The notes beneath the pieces were generated by a model. The model was given only the letters and a program-made list of their open reading frames with translations. It was not told the DNA's origin and did no database searches. A program made the translations under genes and the position numbers. Positions 16,407 through 23,868 of a DNA stretch of 25,658 nucleotides are shown here, piece by piece. Positions within the stretch are counted from its first letter, which is position 1. Each line of letters starts with the position of its first letter. Source of the DNA: JAXLYE01 sp046351595 (GTDB taxonomy: Bacteria > Myxococcota_A > Polyangia > Palsa-1104 > JAEUJZ01); the NCBI GenBank assembly GCA_046351595.1, contig JAXLYE010000021.1, positions 1-25,658 of the forward strand, written 5' to 3'.

Positions 16407-18134
16407 CTACGGCTGCGTCAGCTCACCGAGCAGCGCCAGCCGGGTCTTCTCCAGCTCGGCCAGCGCGGACCGCTGTCGGCTCAGTCGCGCCTCTCGCTCG
16501 GTCAGCAGCTGGTAGAAGTCCGAGAAGCCGCTGCGGATCTTGTCGTGAATATGGTCCAGGCTTGCCAGCAGCTGCGATTGCAGCTGCTCGCTGAAGCGCT
16601 TCTCGCTGGCTTGCAGGCTGTCGCGGAACTCGCGCCGGATGCGCGGTCGCTTGAGCGCCAGATAGCCACCGGCCATGGCCAGCCCCATCGCCGCCAGCAG
16701 GCCTCCGGTGACATCGAACACGGCGACGTTGGTCGCCACCACGATCGCAGTCCCGACGGCCGCCAGCGCACCGCCGGCTCCGGCCATGGGAACCAGGTTT
16801 CCCGGATCCTCGGACAGCAGGCGCCGGAACGAGTCGCCCTGCTGGAGCGCCGCAAGGTTCTTGCGCACCGTCTCCAGGACCGCGTCCCGCTCGCGATCCC
16901 AGCCGAGCTCGGAGCGATCGGGTCTCGCGCCGCTGAGCTGCTGCATCTGGACTTGCAAGCTATCGAGCAGACCGCGCAAGTCGTCCACGAAGGAGCGCGC
17001 CCGCCGCTCTGCGATCTCATCCACCAGGCCGCGCACCTTCTCCTGGAACCTCTCCTTTAGCTCCTTCTTCAACCAGTGATCCACGCCTTGCTCTTTGTTC
17101 CAGATGCCGCGGAAGGAGCGGCTCAGCAGCGCGCCCACTCCCAGGCCCTGCTCGAGCTCCAGCTGGAGCTTGTCGGCCAGGCCGCGGTAGTTTTCCACGA
17201 TCCGGCTGACCATGTTCTTGATCTCCTCCTGCCCGCGCCGCTGGCTGCTGGCCAGCGTCTCGTTGATGCGCCCGACCACCGCCTGGTCTTCCTGAAACTC
17301 CTTGGCCAGCGCCGCCACAGTCTGCTGGAGCCGCAGCAGCTCTCGCTCTGCAGAGCGCTGGGCGGCCTGCAGCTTCAGCCGCTGCACATCGGGACCGGTC
17401 ACGGTGTCGTGGATGAAGCTGCGCAGCTCTGGGAAGCCGCTCCGCGCGCGCTCTTCGGGCTGGGCCCGCTCTTCCCACTTGGCCGAGGTGCAGAACACAG
17501 GCGCGTCGGCCAGACCGCGTGCAGCCAGGTCGCTCTGGACCCGCTTCACCACCTTCTGCAGGTTCTCGGGTTCATCGGCCAGCAGGTCCTTCTGTTGCAA
17601 TACTACAAGGAGCTTCTTGCGCCACTCGTGCTGCATCAGATCCAGCAGCCGCCACTCGCTACCGCTCGGCGGCTTCTTGGCCAGCAGCACGAAGATGCAC
17701 AGATCCGCGCGCGGCAGGAACTGGCGCGTGATCACCTCGTGCTCGGGCACCATCGAGTTCGTTCCGGGGGTATCCACGATCGAGAGGCGCTTGAGCAGGG
17801 GCACCGGCGCGGTGCGCTGCTTCAGCTGCGCTGAGATCCAGCGCTCGGTCGGCTCGGCTCCATAGTCCAGCTTCTCCACGGCCGCGGTATGGGCCTCCGC
17901 GTCTTCTGCGCACAGGCCCGGCACACCCAGCAGCGCGTTGAGGAAGCGCGACTTGCCCGTCTTGATCTCACCCAGCACCACGAGCAGGAACGGCTCACTC
18001 AGGCCGCCCAGCAGCATCTCGATCGTGCGCGGCGCCTCTTCATCTCCGACCTCGCGTCCCAGTGCAGCCAGCCCCTTGAGCCACTCGACCAGCCGCTGCC
18101 GCTGCACCGGAAAACGATCTTCGAACAGGTCCAT
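16407..18134 (-). CDS. Bacterial dynamin-like GTPase
   Basis: A 575-residue large GTPase. Visible elements are G1 GEIKTGKS (55-62), a Thr in the switch-I region (HTAAV, Thr83), G3 DTPG (121-124) and a divergent G4 LQQKDLL (about 179-185) in place of (N/T)KxD. Long amphipathic helices follow to about 445, then a paired hydrophobic region at about 446-494 (GALAAVGTAIVVATNVAV and GGLLAAMGLAMAGGYLAL) ended by KRPRIRR, and a C-terminal coiled coil. This order matches bacterial dynamin-like proteins, which insert a paddle into membranes and remodel or seal them. The start is ATG 18134 (MDLFEDRFPV); the frame stays open upstream but has no family sequence there. It lies 284 bp after the AAA ATPase gene on the same strand and may have its own promoter. 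Membrane surveillance or phage defence is the likely context. Confidence 0.92.
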   Translation of the reverse strand: MDLFEDRFPVQRQRLVEWLKGLAALGREVGDEEAPRTIEMLLGGLSEPFLLVVLGEIKTGKSRFLNALLGVPGLCAEDAEAHTAAVEKLDYGAEPTERWISAQLKQRTAPVPLLKRLSIVDTPGTNSMVPEHEVITRQFLPRADLCIFVLLAKKPPSGSEWRLLDLMQHEWRKKLLVVLQQKDLLADEPENLQKVVKRVQSDLAARGLADAPVFCTSAKWEERAQPEERARSGFPELRSFIHDTVTGPDVQRLKLQAAQRSAERELLRLQQTVAALAKEFQEDQAVVGRINETLASSQRRGQEEIKNMVSRIVENYRGLADKLQLELEQGLGVGALLSRSFRGIWNKEQGVDHWLKKELKERFQEKVRGLVDEIAERRARSFVDDLRGLLDSLQVQMQQLSGARPDRSELGWDRERDAVLETVRKNLAALQQGDSFRRLLSEDPGNLVPMAGAGGALAAVGTAIVVATNVAVFDVTGGLLAAMGLAMAGGYLALKRPRIRREFRDSLQASEKRFSEQLQSQLLASLDHIHDKIRSGFSDFYQLLTEREARLSRQRSALAELEKTRLALLGELTQP

Positions 18135-18141
18135 GTACCCT

Positions 18142-18169
18142 AGTGTAATCGAAACCGATCCATAACCAA
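18142..18169 (-). promoter_or_regulatory. Candidate promoter of the dynamin-like gene
   Basis: Reading the minus strand, TTGGTT (18164-18169) is followed after 16 bases by TACACT (18142-18147), seven bases before the ATG at 18134. The stretch is clearly less GC-rich than its surroundings. If used, it would give a nearly leaderless transcript, which fits the absence of a good ribosome-binding site. The matches to consensus are only moderate. Confidence 0.3.
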
Positions 18170-18391
18170 TCCGTGAGGTCGGGGCAGTGACGCGGCGTCT
18201 CTTTGTCCCGCGCCTTCTCCCCGCGGCCGCAAGCACGCGAGGAGGAATAGCGGCGCGAGCAGGAGGAGTATGAAGCCGAAGCACGCGCGCGGGCCGCAGC
18301 GAAAGGAGGGGACGGCGAAATGTTCCTGACCCCGGCGACCCCTCCGGGCAGGCCCGCAACGGATCCGGCAGCGGGCGCACTGACGCCCCGT

Positions 18392-18417
18392 CGCGGGCGC
18401 CGGAGCAGTCGCCCGCG
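18392..18417 (-). terminator. Hairpin after the AAA ATPase gene
   Basis: CGCGGGCG and CGCCCGCG are perfect 8-bp arms around a 10-base loop, starting immediately after the stop codon of the ATPase gene (18419-18421) on the minus strand. It has no T-run. It could end or weaken transcription before the dynamin-like gene. Confidence 0.4.
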
Positions 18418-18418
18418 C

Positions 18419-20290
18419 TCAGCGCAGCGTCGAGGACTCGCGGATGGCGCCGCGGGCGCAGCGCATCGCCTCGTTCTTCGCCTTGTCCACGGTCTGCGCC
18501 ATCTCCTTGAGCTCGCGCTCCAGCTTCTGGCACTGCCGGGTCGCGCCGCCGAGCGCCTCCTCGGCCTGCTGCAGGCGCTTCTCGGCCTGGCTCTGCCGGC
18601 CGAGCGCGTCCCAGACCCGCTGATCCGCCTCGCGCTGCACCTGCCGGCGCTCCTCCTCGGCCTTGCGCTGGCGCGCCGACGTCTCGCTGATCGTGAGCTG
18701 CTGGAACAGGATCCACAGCGCGATCATCAGGCCCACGGTCAGGAAGAAGAACGTGATCAGCCTGCGGTTGCCCTTGCGCTCGATCTCGGCCAGGCTGAAG
18801 CGCTGCTCGGCCTCGACCAGCGCGCGCTCGGCCTCGGCCTTGGCGGCGCGCTCGGCCTCCAGCGCGGCGGTCGACTCGGCGCGCGTGCGCTCGACCTCGG
18901 CCTTGGCGCGCTCCTCCTCGACCCGCGCCAGGCGCTCGGCGAGCTTCTGCGCCTCGGCTTCGAGGGTGCGCTGCTGCTCGGCCTTCTGCTGGACCAGCTC
19001 GCGGTTCTCGACCCGCAGGCTCGCGCGCAGGAAGCGCTGCTCGTCCTGCGTGAGATCGTCGCGGCCCGCGGCCCACGCCTCGGCCTCGCGCAGATCGGCC
19101 TCGCGCAGGACGTAGCGGTCGTCGCGGCCAAACTCCAGCCAGCGCCCCAGCGCCGCGCCGAACAGCCGATCCTGCTGCTGCGACTTCACCCACTCTGCAT
19201 CAAAGAACGAGGCGAAGATGCGGTTCCTGACGACCAGCCGCGGCCCGTCCACGCCCGGGCGGATGGCCGCCATCCCGGCCAGCAGCAGGTCGCCCTCGGC
19301 CACCTCCTGCCCCGTCGCAGCGATGGCGCCGCTGTGGAGCAGGCGGCTGTACAGCTCCAGCATGCGCGCGGTGCGCGGCGTGCGGTACTGCCGCTCGAAG
19401 CGCTTCTGCGCGTAGCCCAGGTTCGCGTCGGTCGCCTGCCCGCGCCGCAGGAACAGCTCATCGACCAGCGCGGCGACGCGGCGGCGCTCGTCCGCCGGCA
19501 GGTCCTTGCGGCCCCGGGCGGTGACGATGCCCTCGCACAGGCGCTGCATCATGTAGGGGTGGCCGCTGGTCCAGTTGTAGACCGCGTCCAGCAGCTTCTT
19601 GCCGTCCCCCTCGGCCGCCGCGAGGCCCTGCAGGAACGGCTCGGCCTCGGCGCGCGAGAAGTCGGCGAGCGGCACGCTCTTGCCCACGTTGAACGACGTG
19701 ATGTCCTGCCGCTGGATCAGATCCTCGGGCTGCACGACACCAAGGAGGCAGAACGTCAGCCGGCTGAAGGACTCCTCGCCGCTGATGCTGATGGCGCGCA
19801 GCGCGGCGAAGAACTCATCCGACGAGAAGGGCAGCGCGCGGACCGCGTCGATCTCGTCGATGAACAGCACGATGCGGCCCGGCACCTTGACCCCGACCTC
19901 TTCGCGCAGGAACCGGACCAGCCGCTGCGCGTTCGTGGTTTCGCCGAATCGCTCCCAGCAGTCTACGGGATCGATCCCGAACCCGGGCAGCTTGTCCGTG
20001 ATCTCGGCAAGGAGCCCGAAGTACCACTCGGCCGCGGTCGTGGTCTCGCCGCCGATGGCCGTCAGATCGAGCGAGACGCAGCGGATCCCCTCGGCCTGCA
20101 GGAGCTCGGCGGTGCGCTCGCGCAGGCTCGACTTGCCCATCTGCCGGGGCGCCAGGACGAAGCACAGGTTGCCCTCGCGGAGCAGGGCCGGCAGCACATG
20201 ATCCGCCGGGCGCTCGACGTACAGCGCGCCCTGGCGCAGCGGCCCGCCGGCCTGGAACACAGGGGCCTGTGCAGCGGCGCGCTCCGTCAT
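18419..20290 (-). CDS. AAA-like (AAA_35-type) ATPase with coiled coils and a membrane anchor
   Basis: A 623-residue protein. Residues about 12-340 match the AAA-like/STAND group: the LYVERPAD entry motif, Walker A APRQMGKSS (47-55), Walker B VLFIDEID (141-148) with catalytic Glu, and a helical lid with a SGHPYMMQRLC segment. A winged-helix-like region follows to about 400. Residues about 415-505 are a charged Glu/Ala/Arg coiled coil, 510-532 a single membrane helix (RLITFFFLTVGLMIALWIL), and about 533-605 a second coiled coil. In other proteins this ATPase type carries WD40, CHAT, protease or toxin modules. Here the effector seems to be replaced by a membrane-anchored coiled coil. It starts 9 bp after the stop of the protease-ATPase gene, so the two are co-transcribed and may form a complex. 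It is intact and shows no signal peptide. Confidence 0.9.
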   Translation of the reverse strand: MTERAAAQAPVFQAGGPLRQGALYVERPADHVLPALLREGNLCFVLAPRQMGKSSLRERTAELLQAEGIRCVSLDLTAIGGETTTAAEWYFGLLAEITDKLPGFGIDPVDCWERFGETTNAQRLVRFLREEVGVKVPGRIVLFIDEIDAVRALPFSSDEFFAALRAISISGEESFSRLTFCLLGVVQPEDLIQRQDITSFNVGKSVPLADFSRAEAEPFLQGLAAAEGDGKKLLDAVYNWTSGHPYMMQRLCEGIVTARGRKDLPADERRRVAALVDELFLRRGQATDANLGYAQKRFERQYRTPRTARMLELYSRLLHSGAIAATGQEVAEGDLLLAGMAAIRPGVDGPRLVVRNRIFASFFDAEWVKSQQQDRLFGAALGRWLEFGRDDRYVLREADLREAEAWAAGRDDLTQDEQRFLRASLRVENRELVQQKAEQQRTLEAEAQKLAERLARVEEERAKAEVERTRAESTAALEAERAAKAEAERALVEAEQRFSLAEIERKGNRRLITFFFLTVGLMIALWILFQQLTISETSARQRKAEEERRQVQREADQRVWDALGRQSQAEKRLQQAEEALGGATRQCQKLERELKEMAQTVDKAKNEAMRCARGAIRESSTLR

Positions 20291-20299
20291 CCGGAAGGC

Positions 20300-21991
20300 C
20301 TAGAGGCAGAGCCCCTGGAAGTACTGCTGGAACAGCGGGCTGCTGACCTGATAGTGGCCCGCCGCGGTCATGAGGATCAGCCCCTTGCGGTACAGCGCTG
20401 CGTACTGCTGCGGGGTCAGGTCGAAGCGCGGGTTCTTCAGCACGCCGCAGAGCGCCTGGATGAGGCCCTGCTCGCGCAGGTAGAAGTACAAGCGGCGCAG
20501 CGGCTGCGCGAACACCCCGCCCTGCGGATCCGAGCGCGCCTGCGCGAGGAGCGCCGGCAGGGTCGTCTCGCTCTGCCTCACCGCGTACAGCGCCCAGCGC
20601 AGCATGCGCGGCTGGCCGCCGACCAGGACCCGCAGCGCGTCGAGCGCGGGCTGCTGATCCGCGACCGGGAGCCCGAACGTCTCGGCGAGCTCCAGGGTCT
20701 GCGTCCGGTCAAAGGGCTCCAGGACCTGCGGCTGGCTCAGTCCGAAGAACTGCGAGAACTGCGGCCCGTCCAGAGACGCGGGATCCACGCAGAGAGAGAG
20801 CAGCCAGCGCAGCTTGGTATACGGCGGGCTGCGGTCGACCGCCAACGAGCGCAAGAGCGCGTAGAACTCGGCCGCACAGGAGCGATCGTCGACGAGATCC
20901 GGCGCATCCAGCACGATGATCGCGCGCTCCTTCGGACTGCTCTGCAGGTACTCCTTGAGGAACGTACGGAGGCGCAGCTGCGGGCTGATGGGGACCTTGG
21001 CGGCGCGGCGGCTGGTCCCTGGGCTGGAAGCGGGGATCTGCCCGGCCAGCTGCTCTGTCATCCGATCGATGACCCAGCCGATCAGCGCGGCGAAGGGGGC
21101 CCGCTCGGACGCCGTGCTCTGGCGCAGATCCAGGCGCAGGACGTCGCTAGACTGGCCCCTGATCTCGTCGCTGCGCCGCACCCGATCCAGAAGGTGGGTG
21201 AGGAGCACGGTCTTGCCGAAGTGCTCGGGCCCGACCAAGACGATCGGCGAGCCCGGGACCGAGAGATAGTTCAGGGCGGTCTTCTCGAGGCCCTCGCGGT
21301 GCACGTACCACAGCGGGTCGTAGCCGCTGTCGGTCGCGGGTGCCTGCCACGAGAGCTCCGGCCCCGCGGGCAGGGAGGCCGGCAGCGCCGAAAGATAGCG
21401 AACCGCCGGGCACGCGAACAGCGCGCCCATCTCGGCCCGCCCGGACGCATCCGGGAGGACGCGCCGCAGGTGGCCGACCACGCGCCCGCCGACCAGCACC
21501 GGCGCGCCCGAGAAGCCGTGCAGCAGCGGACCCTGGCCCGCGGCCGCGTCGTCCGAGAACAGCTGCATCACCGGCTGGCCGCCGCCGAGGTGGGAGCTCG
21601 GATCACGCACCGCGCCCTCGATGAGCAGGCCCTGTCCGTCCGCCCGCTGCGGGAATCCGTAGGCCACCCAGCGCGCGCCGCCGCGCGGCAGCTCACCCGA
21701 GCCGAGCGGCCGCGCCGTCGGGAGCGGCGGCAGCAGGCGGACCAGCGCCCAGTCCTCCCGGGGCTCGATGCGCTCGACCTCGCCGCGGATCTCGGTGCGC
21801 GTCAGGCCGCCGGCCGGGTCCGGGAGCTGGAAGCAGGCCACGACCGAGCCGCCGACTCCGACGCTGCTGACGACGTGCGCGCAGGTCACGAGCAGATCCC
21901 GCCGCAGCAGATAGCCCGTCCCCTGCGCCGCTCCAGCGAGCACGCGTGCGCATGCCTCTTTGACCCGCTGTACGACAATCTCGCTGGTCAT
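20300..21991 (-). CDS. Trypsin-like serine protease fused to a STAND/AAA-type ATPase
   Basis: A 563-residue protein. Residues about 1-205 form a chymotrypsin-fold protease with an intact triad in the expected order: His39 (TCAHVV), Asp80 (EDWALVRL) and Ser161 (GFSGAPV). No signal peptide is present, so it should act in the cytoplasm. A linker containing WYVHREG leads to an ATPase at about 245-490 with Walker A GPEHFGKT (254-261) and a Walker B of the form AIIVLDAPD (357-365), where the usual Glu after Asp is Ala. A winged-helix-like C-terminus ends the protein. Protease-STAND fusions are known in regulated conflict systems, where nucleotide-driven oligomerisation unleashes proteolysis. It is first in the operon. 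The 243 bp upstream (21992-22234) form the likely promoter region and contain no gene. Confidence 0.9.
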   Translation of the reverse strand: MTSEIVVQRVKEACARVLAGAAQGTGYLLRRDLLVTCAHVVSSVGVGGSVVACFQLPDPAGGLTRTEIRGEVERIEPREDWALVRLLPPLPTARPLGSGELPRGGARWVAYGFPQRADGQGLLIEGAVRDPSSHLGGGQPVMQLFSDDAAAGQGPLLHGFSGAPVLVGGRVVGHLRRVLPDASGRAEMGALFACPAVRYLSALPASLPAGPELSWQAPATDSGYDPLWYVHREGLEKTALNYLSVPGSPIVLVGPEHFGKTVLLTHLLDRVRRSDEIRGQSSDVLRLDLRQSTASERAPFAALIGWVIDRMTEQLAGQIPASSPGTSRRAAKVPISPQLRLRTFLKEYLQSSPKERAIIVLDAPDLVDDRSCAAEFYALLRSLAVDRSPPYTKLRWLLSLCVDPASLDGPQFSQFFGLSQPQVLEPFDRTQTLELAETFGLPVADQQPALDALRVLVGGQPRMLRWALYAVRQSETTLPALLAQARSDPQGGVFAQPLRRLYFYLREQGLIQALCGVLKNPRFDLTPQQYAALYRKGLILMTAAGHYQVSSPLFQQYFQGLCL

Positions 21992-22225
21992 CGCTGGGAT
22001 CCGGCTCTCTCATGGTACCGGCTCTGGTCCGCGCGTGAAAAGCTCCATGGCATCAGCCCCGCGCGCACCGCCAGCACCTGGCTCGTTCCATCAGAACGCG
22101 GCCAGCCATCCCCTCCTGTTCGCTCGACGGAACCGCGAGGAAAGTTCCTCAGGAGCAGCCCGTGGCATTCCTCATTCCACACTCTTTCCCCGCACCGCCC
22201 AACTATTCGATTCTTCGACGAAATT

Positions 22226-22870
22226 TCAGATACGGAGATCCCGGTGCAGGACGCCACGGCGGTGCAGGTAGCCGAGCGCGCGCAGGAACTGGACGAGCAG
22301 CTCGATGCGCGCCGGCTGCGGCAGCGCCCGCGCGAAGGGCAGGATCGGCTGCGCGCCCTCGAGCAGCTCCATGGTGAAGAAGGGCTGCAGCGGATCGTAG
22401 AAGCCGTAGTCGAGGACGCTGATGATGTTGGGGTGGCGCAGCGTGGCCAGGATGCGGAACTCCTGCTCCAGGCAGCGCGTGTACGCGGCGGCTCCGGGAC
22501 CATCCAGCTCGTCGGTGCGCTCGACCGGCAGCGCGTGGCCTTCGCGCAGCACGCGCTTGAGCGCGACGTGGCGGCCGGTCAGGCGGTCGAAGGCGCGGTA
22601 CACCTGGCCCATGCCGCCGCGGCCGATGAGCTCCCGCACGCGGTAGCGCCGCCCGGCGTCGAACGGCTCGGCGATCACCTCCTGGGGCGCGGGCTCGGTG
22701 CGCGCGGCACGTTCCGGCGCGACCGCGCTCGAGTCCTGGCGCAGCAGCGACGCCACGAAGCGGAAGCAGCGCTCGCAGCGGTCGATGTGGGCCTCGAGAT
22801 CGCCGCCCGCCTCGAGCTGCAGCGATCCGTCGACCAGCTGGACCAGGACCGTGTCCGGAAGGCAGGCCAC
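22226..22870 (-). pseudogene. Zinc-finger Ser/Thr kinase, 5' part of an interrupted gene
   Basis: This is the upstream part of the kinase whose remainder is at 3449-6574. A GTG start at 22870 lies 8 bp after the sigma-factor stop. Residues 28-35 (HIDRCERC) match the H-x3-C-x2-C zinc-binding motif of ZAS anti-sigma factors. The kinase N-lobe follows with glycine loop GRGGMG (83-88), ATP Lys105 (VALK), Glu136 and catalytic HRD (209-211). Right after HRDL the frame enters foreign sequence, reads two more codons (Arg, Ile) and stops at TGA 22226-22228. The truncated product has no KPSN, DFG or substrate lobe, so it cannot be an active kinase, though the zinc-binding segment could still be made. 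Excision of 6575-22234 would restore the whole frame. Confidence 0.9.
22235..22263. repeat. 29-bp direct repeat, right end of insert B
   Basis: An exact copy of 16273-16301. Here the sequence to the right continues as normal kinase gene, while the sequence to the left (22234 and below) is foreign. Confidence 0.85.
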
Positions 22871-22878
22871 GCGGCGGC

Positions 22879-23757
22879 TCAGTCCTCGGGCTCGGCGGCC
22901 CGCTGCAGGGCCGCGCTGAGGTCCAGATCGAGCTTGCTGCGGATCAGGTGGAGGAGCCGCGGCACGCTCCCTTCCCCCGTCGGGATCTGGGCGCGGAAGC
23001 GCGCGACCGTCTCCTGCGCCAGCCGCTGCTGCGCGCGCACGATCCAGCGCGCCGCGGTGGCGCGGTGGACGCGGTACATCTCGGCCAGGCGGTCGATGCT
23101 CAGGCGCTCAAGGAAGTGGAAGCGCAAGAGGTTCCGCTCGCGCCGCGACAGGCTGGCCAGCGCCTGCTTCATCGCCTCCTCGAACGTCGCCTTGTAGCTC
23201 TGCACGAGGTGCTCGGTCTCGGGATCGAGCCGCAGCGGGAGCGCCCCCGTGCCGTCGCTGCCGTCGCTGCCGTCGCTGCCGTCGCTGACCTCGCGGCGCG
23301 CGCGCTCGACGCTGCGCTCGGCGCTGCGGATCGCGGCGATGAACAGCCAGCCGCCCAGGCTGCCGCGGCCGGAATAGGTCGATCGTGCGGGCGCGGGCGC
23401 AGGCTCGCTCAGCTCGACGAGGCGGCAGCGCAGCTCCTGCAGGATGTCGGCGATGATCGCGGGCGGGGTGCGCATGCGCTCGAGCCGCCGCTGGATGCGC
23501 GTGAAGTGCTCGGACTCGACGCGCACGCGGGCGGCCTCGTGGCCCAGCCCGTAGGCGTACGCGAGGTACAGATCGCCGACGTGCAGCTCGCCGGGCGCCG
23601 CGGTCGTCTCGGGGTCCTCGGGCAGGCTCCGTCCGAGCAGCGCGGCGAACCGATCGAGCGGAACCGTAATGTCCGGGTGGAGCGCCCGCGCCCTCTCGAG
23701 CAGCGAGCACAGCTCCTCTTCTTGCGCGTGCACAGCGGGCGCTTCGGAGGCGTGCAT
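22879..23757 (-). CDS. ECF-type sigma factor, Sig-70_gmx1 (TIGR03001-like) group
   Basis: A 292-residue sigma-70 family protein. Region 2 lies around residues 60-170 (GDLYLAYAYGLGHEAA, then GSLGGWLFIAAIRSAERS). Region 4 lies around 205-260 (LASLSRRERNLLRFHFLERLS, then helix-turn-helix IDRLAEMYRVHRATAARW). Length and the HR(A/S)TAARW motif fit the subgroup found mainly in myxobacteria. Between regions 2 and 4 is a run of Ser-Asp-Gly repeats. The start is taken as ATG 23757 (MHASEAP); an upstream ATG (23826) would add 23 residues. It lies directly before the zinc-finger/kinase gene, whose ZAS-like motif suggests that the kinase protein binds and controls this sigma factor. Since the kinase gene is broken, control may be altered. 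Confidence 0.9.
   Translation of the reverse strand: MHASEAPAVHAQEEELCSLLERARALHPDITVPLDRFAALLGRSLPEDPETTAAPGELHVGDLYLAYAYGLGHEAARVRVESEHFTRIQRRLERMRTPPAIIADILQELRCRLVELSEPAPAPARSTYSGRGSLGGWLFIAAIRSAERSVERARREVSDGSDGSDGSDGTGALPLRLDPETEHLVQSYKATFEEAMKQALASLSRRERNLLRFHFLERLSIDRLAEMYRVHRATAARWIVRAQQRLAQETVARFRAQIPTGEGSVPRLLHLIRSKLDLDLSAALQRAAEPED
23251..23286. repeat. 9-bp tandem repeat, four copies, inside the sigma gene
   Basis: GCCGTCGCT is repeated four times in a row and encodes Ser-Asp-Gly units on the minus strand. As the unit is a multiple of three, copy-number change would lengthen or shorten the linker between the two sigma domains without breaking the frame. Confidence 0.85.
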
Positions 23758-23868
23758 TGGAGCAGATTGTAGCCGATCGCTCTCTCTGTGATACAGGGCC
23801 ACGCGGGCGCCGGGTGCGTCGCGCATGACCGTCGCCTGGCTGCTGCCGTGACACCGCTGTGACGCCGC

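Larger units (their letters stand above)
16302..22234. mobile_element. Insert B: 5.9-kb segment with three NTPase genes, flanked by 29-bp direct repeats
   Basis: A self-contained block bounded by identical 29-bp repeats of kinase sequence (16273-16301 and 22235-22263). Near its two ends are partly matching inverted sequences (ATTTTCGTCGGAG at 16304-16316 and, inverted, AATTTCGTCGAAG ending near 22224; 11 of 13 match). All its genes point the same way (minus) and none is broken. No recombinase gene is inside, so if it moved, the enzyme acted in trans or has been lost. Cargo of this kind, with site-specific ends, resembles a defence island or satellite element. Confidence 0.55.

Noticed and set aside
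18270..18329. 19-codon plus-strand frame after AGGAGGAG
   Set aside because: Too short and without similarity; it lies between two minus-strand genes and the purine-rich site is likely chance.
16273..22263. CRISPR interpretation of the 29-bp repeat
   Set aside because: Only two copies, separated by 5.9 kb of coding DNA. The repeat is kinase coding sequence, and no cas genes are present.
18320..23197. A plus-strand open frame of more than 1,600 codons
   Set aside because: It runs antisense to four genes with clear domains and has Arg/Ala/Leu-rich composition without motifs, the usual shadow of GC-rich genes.
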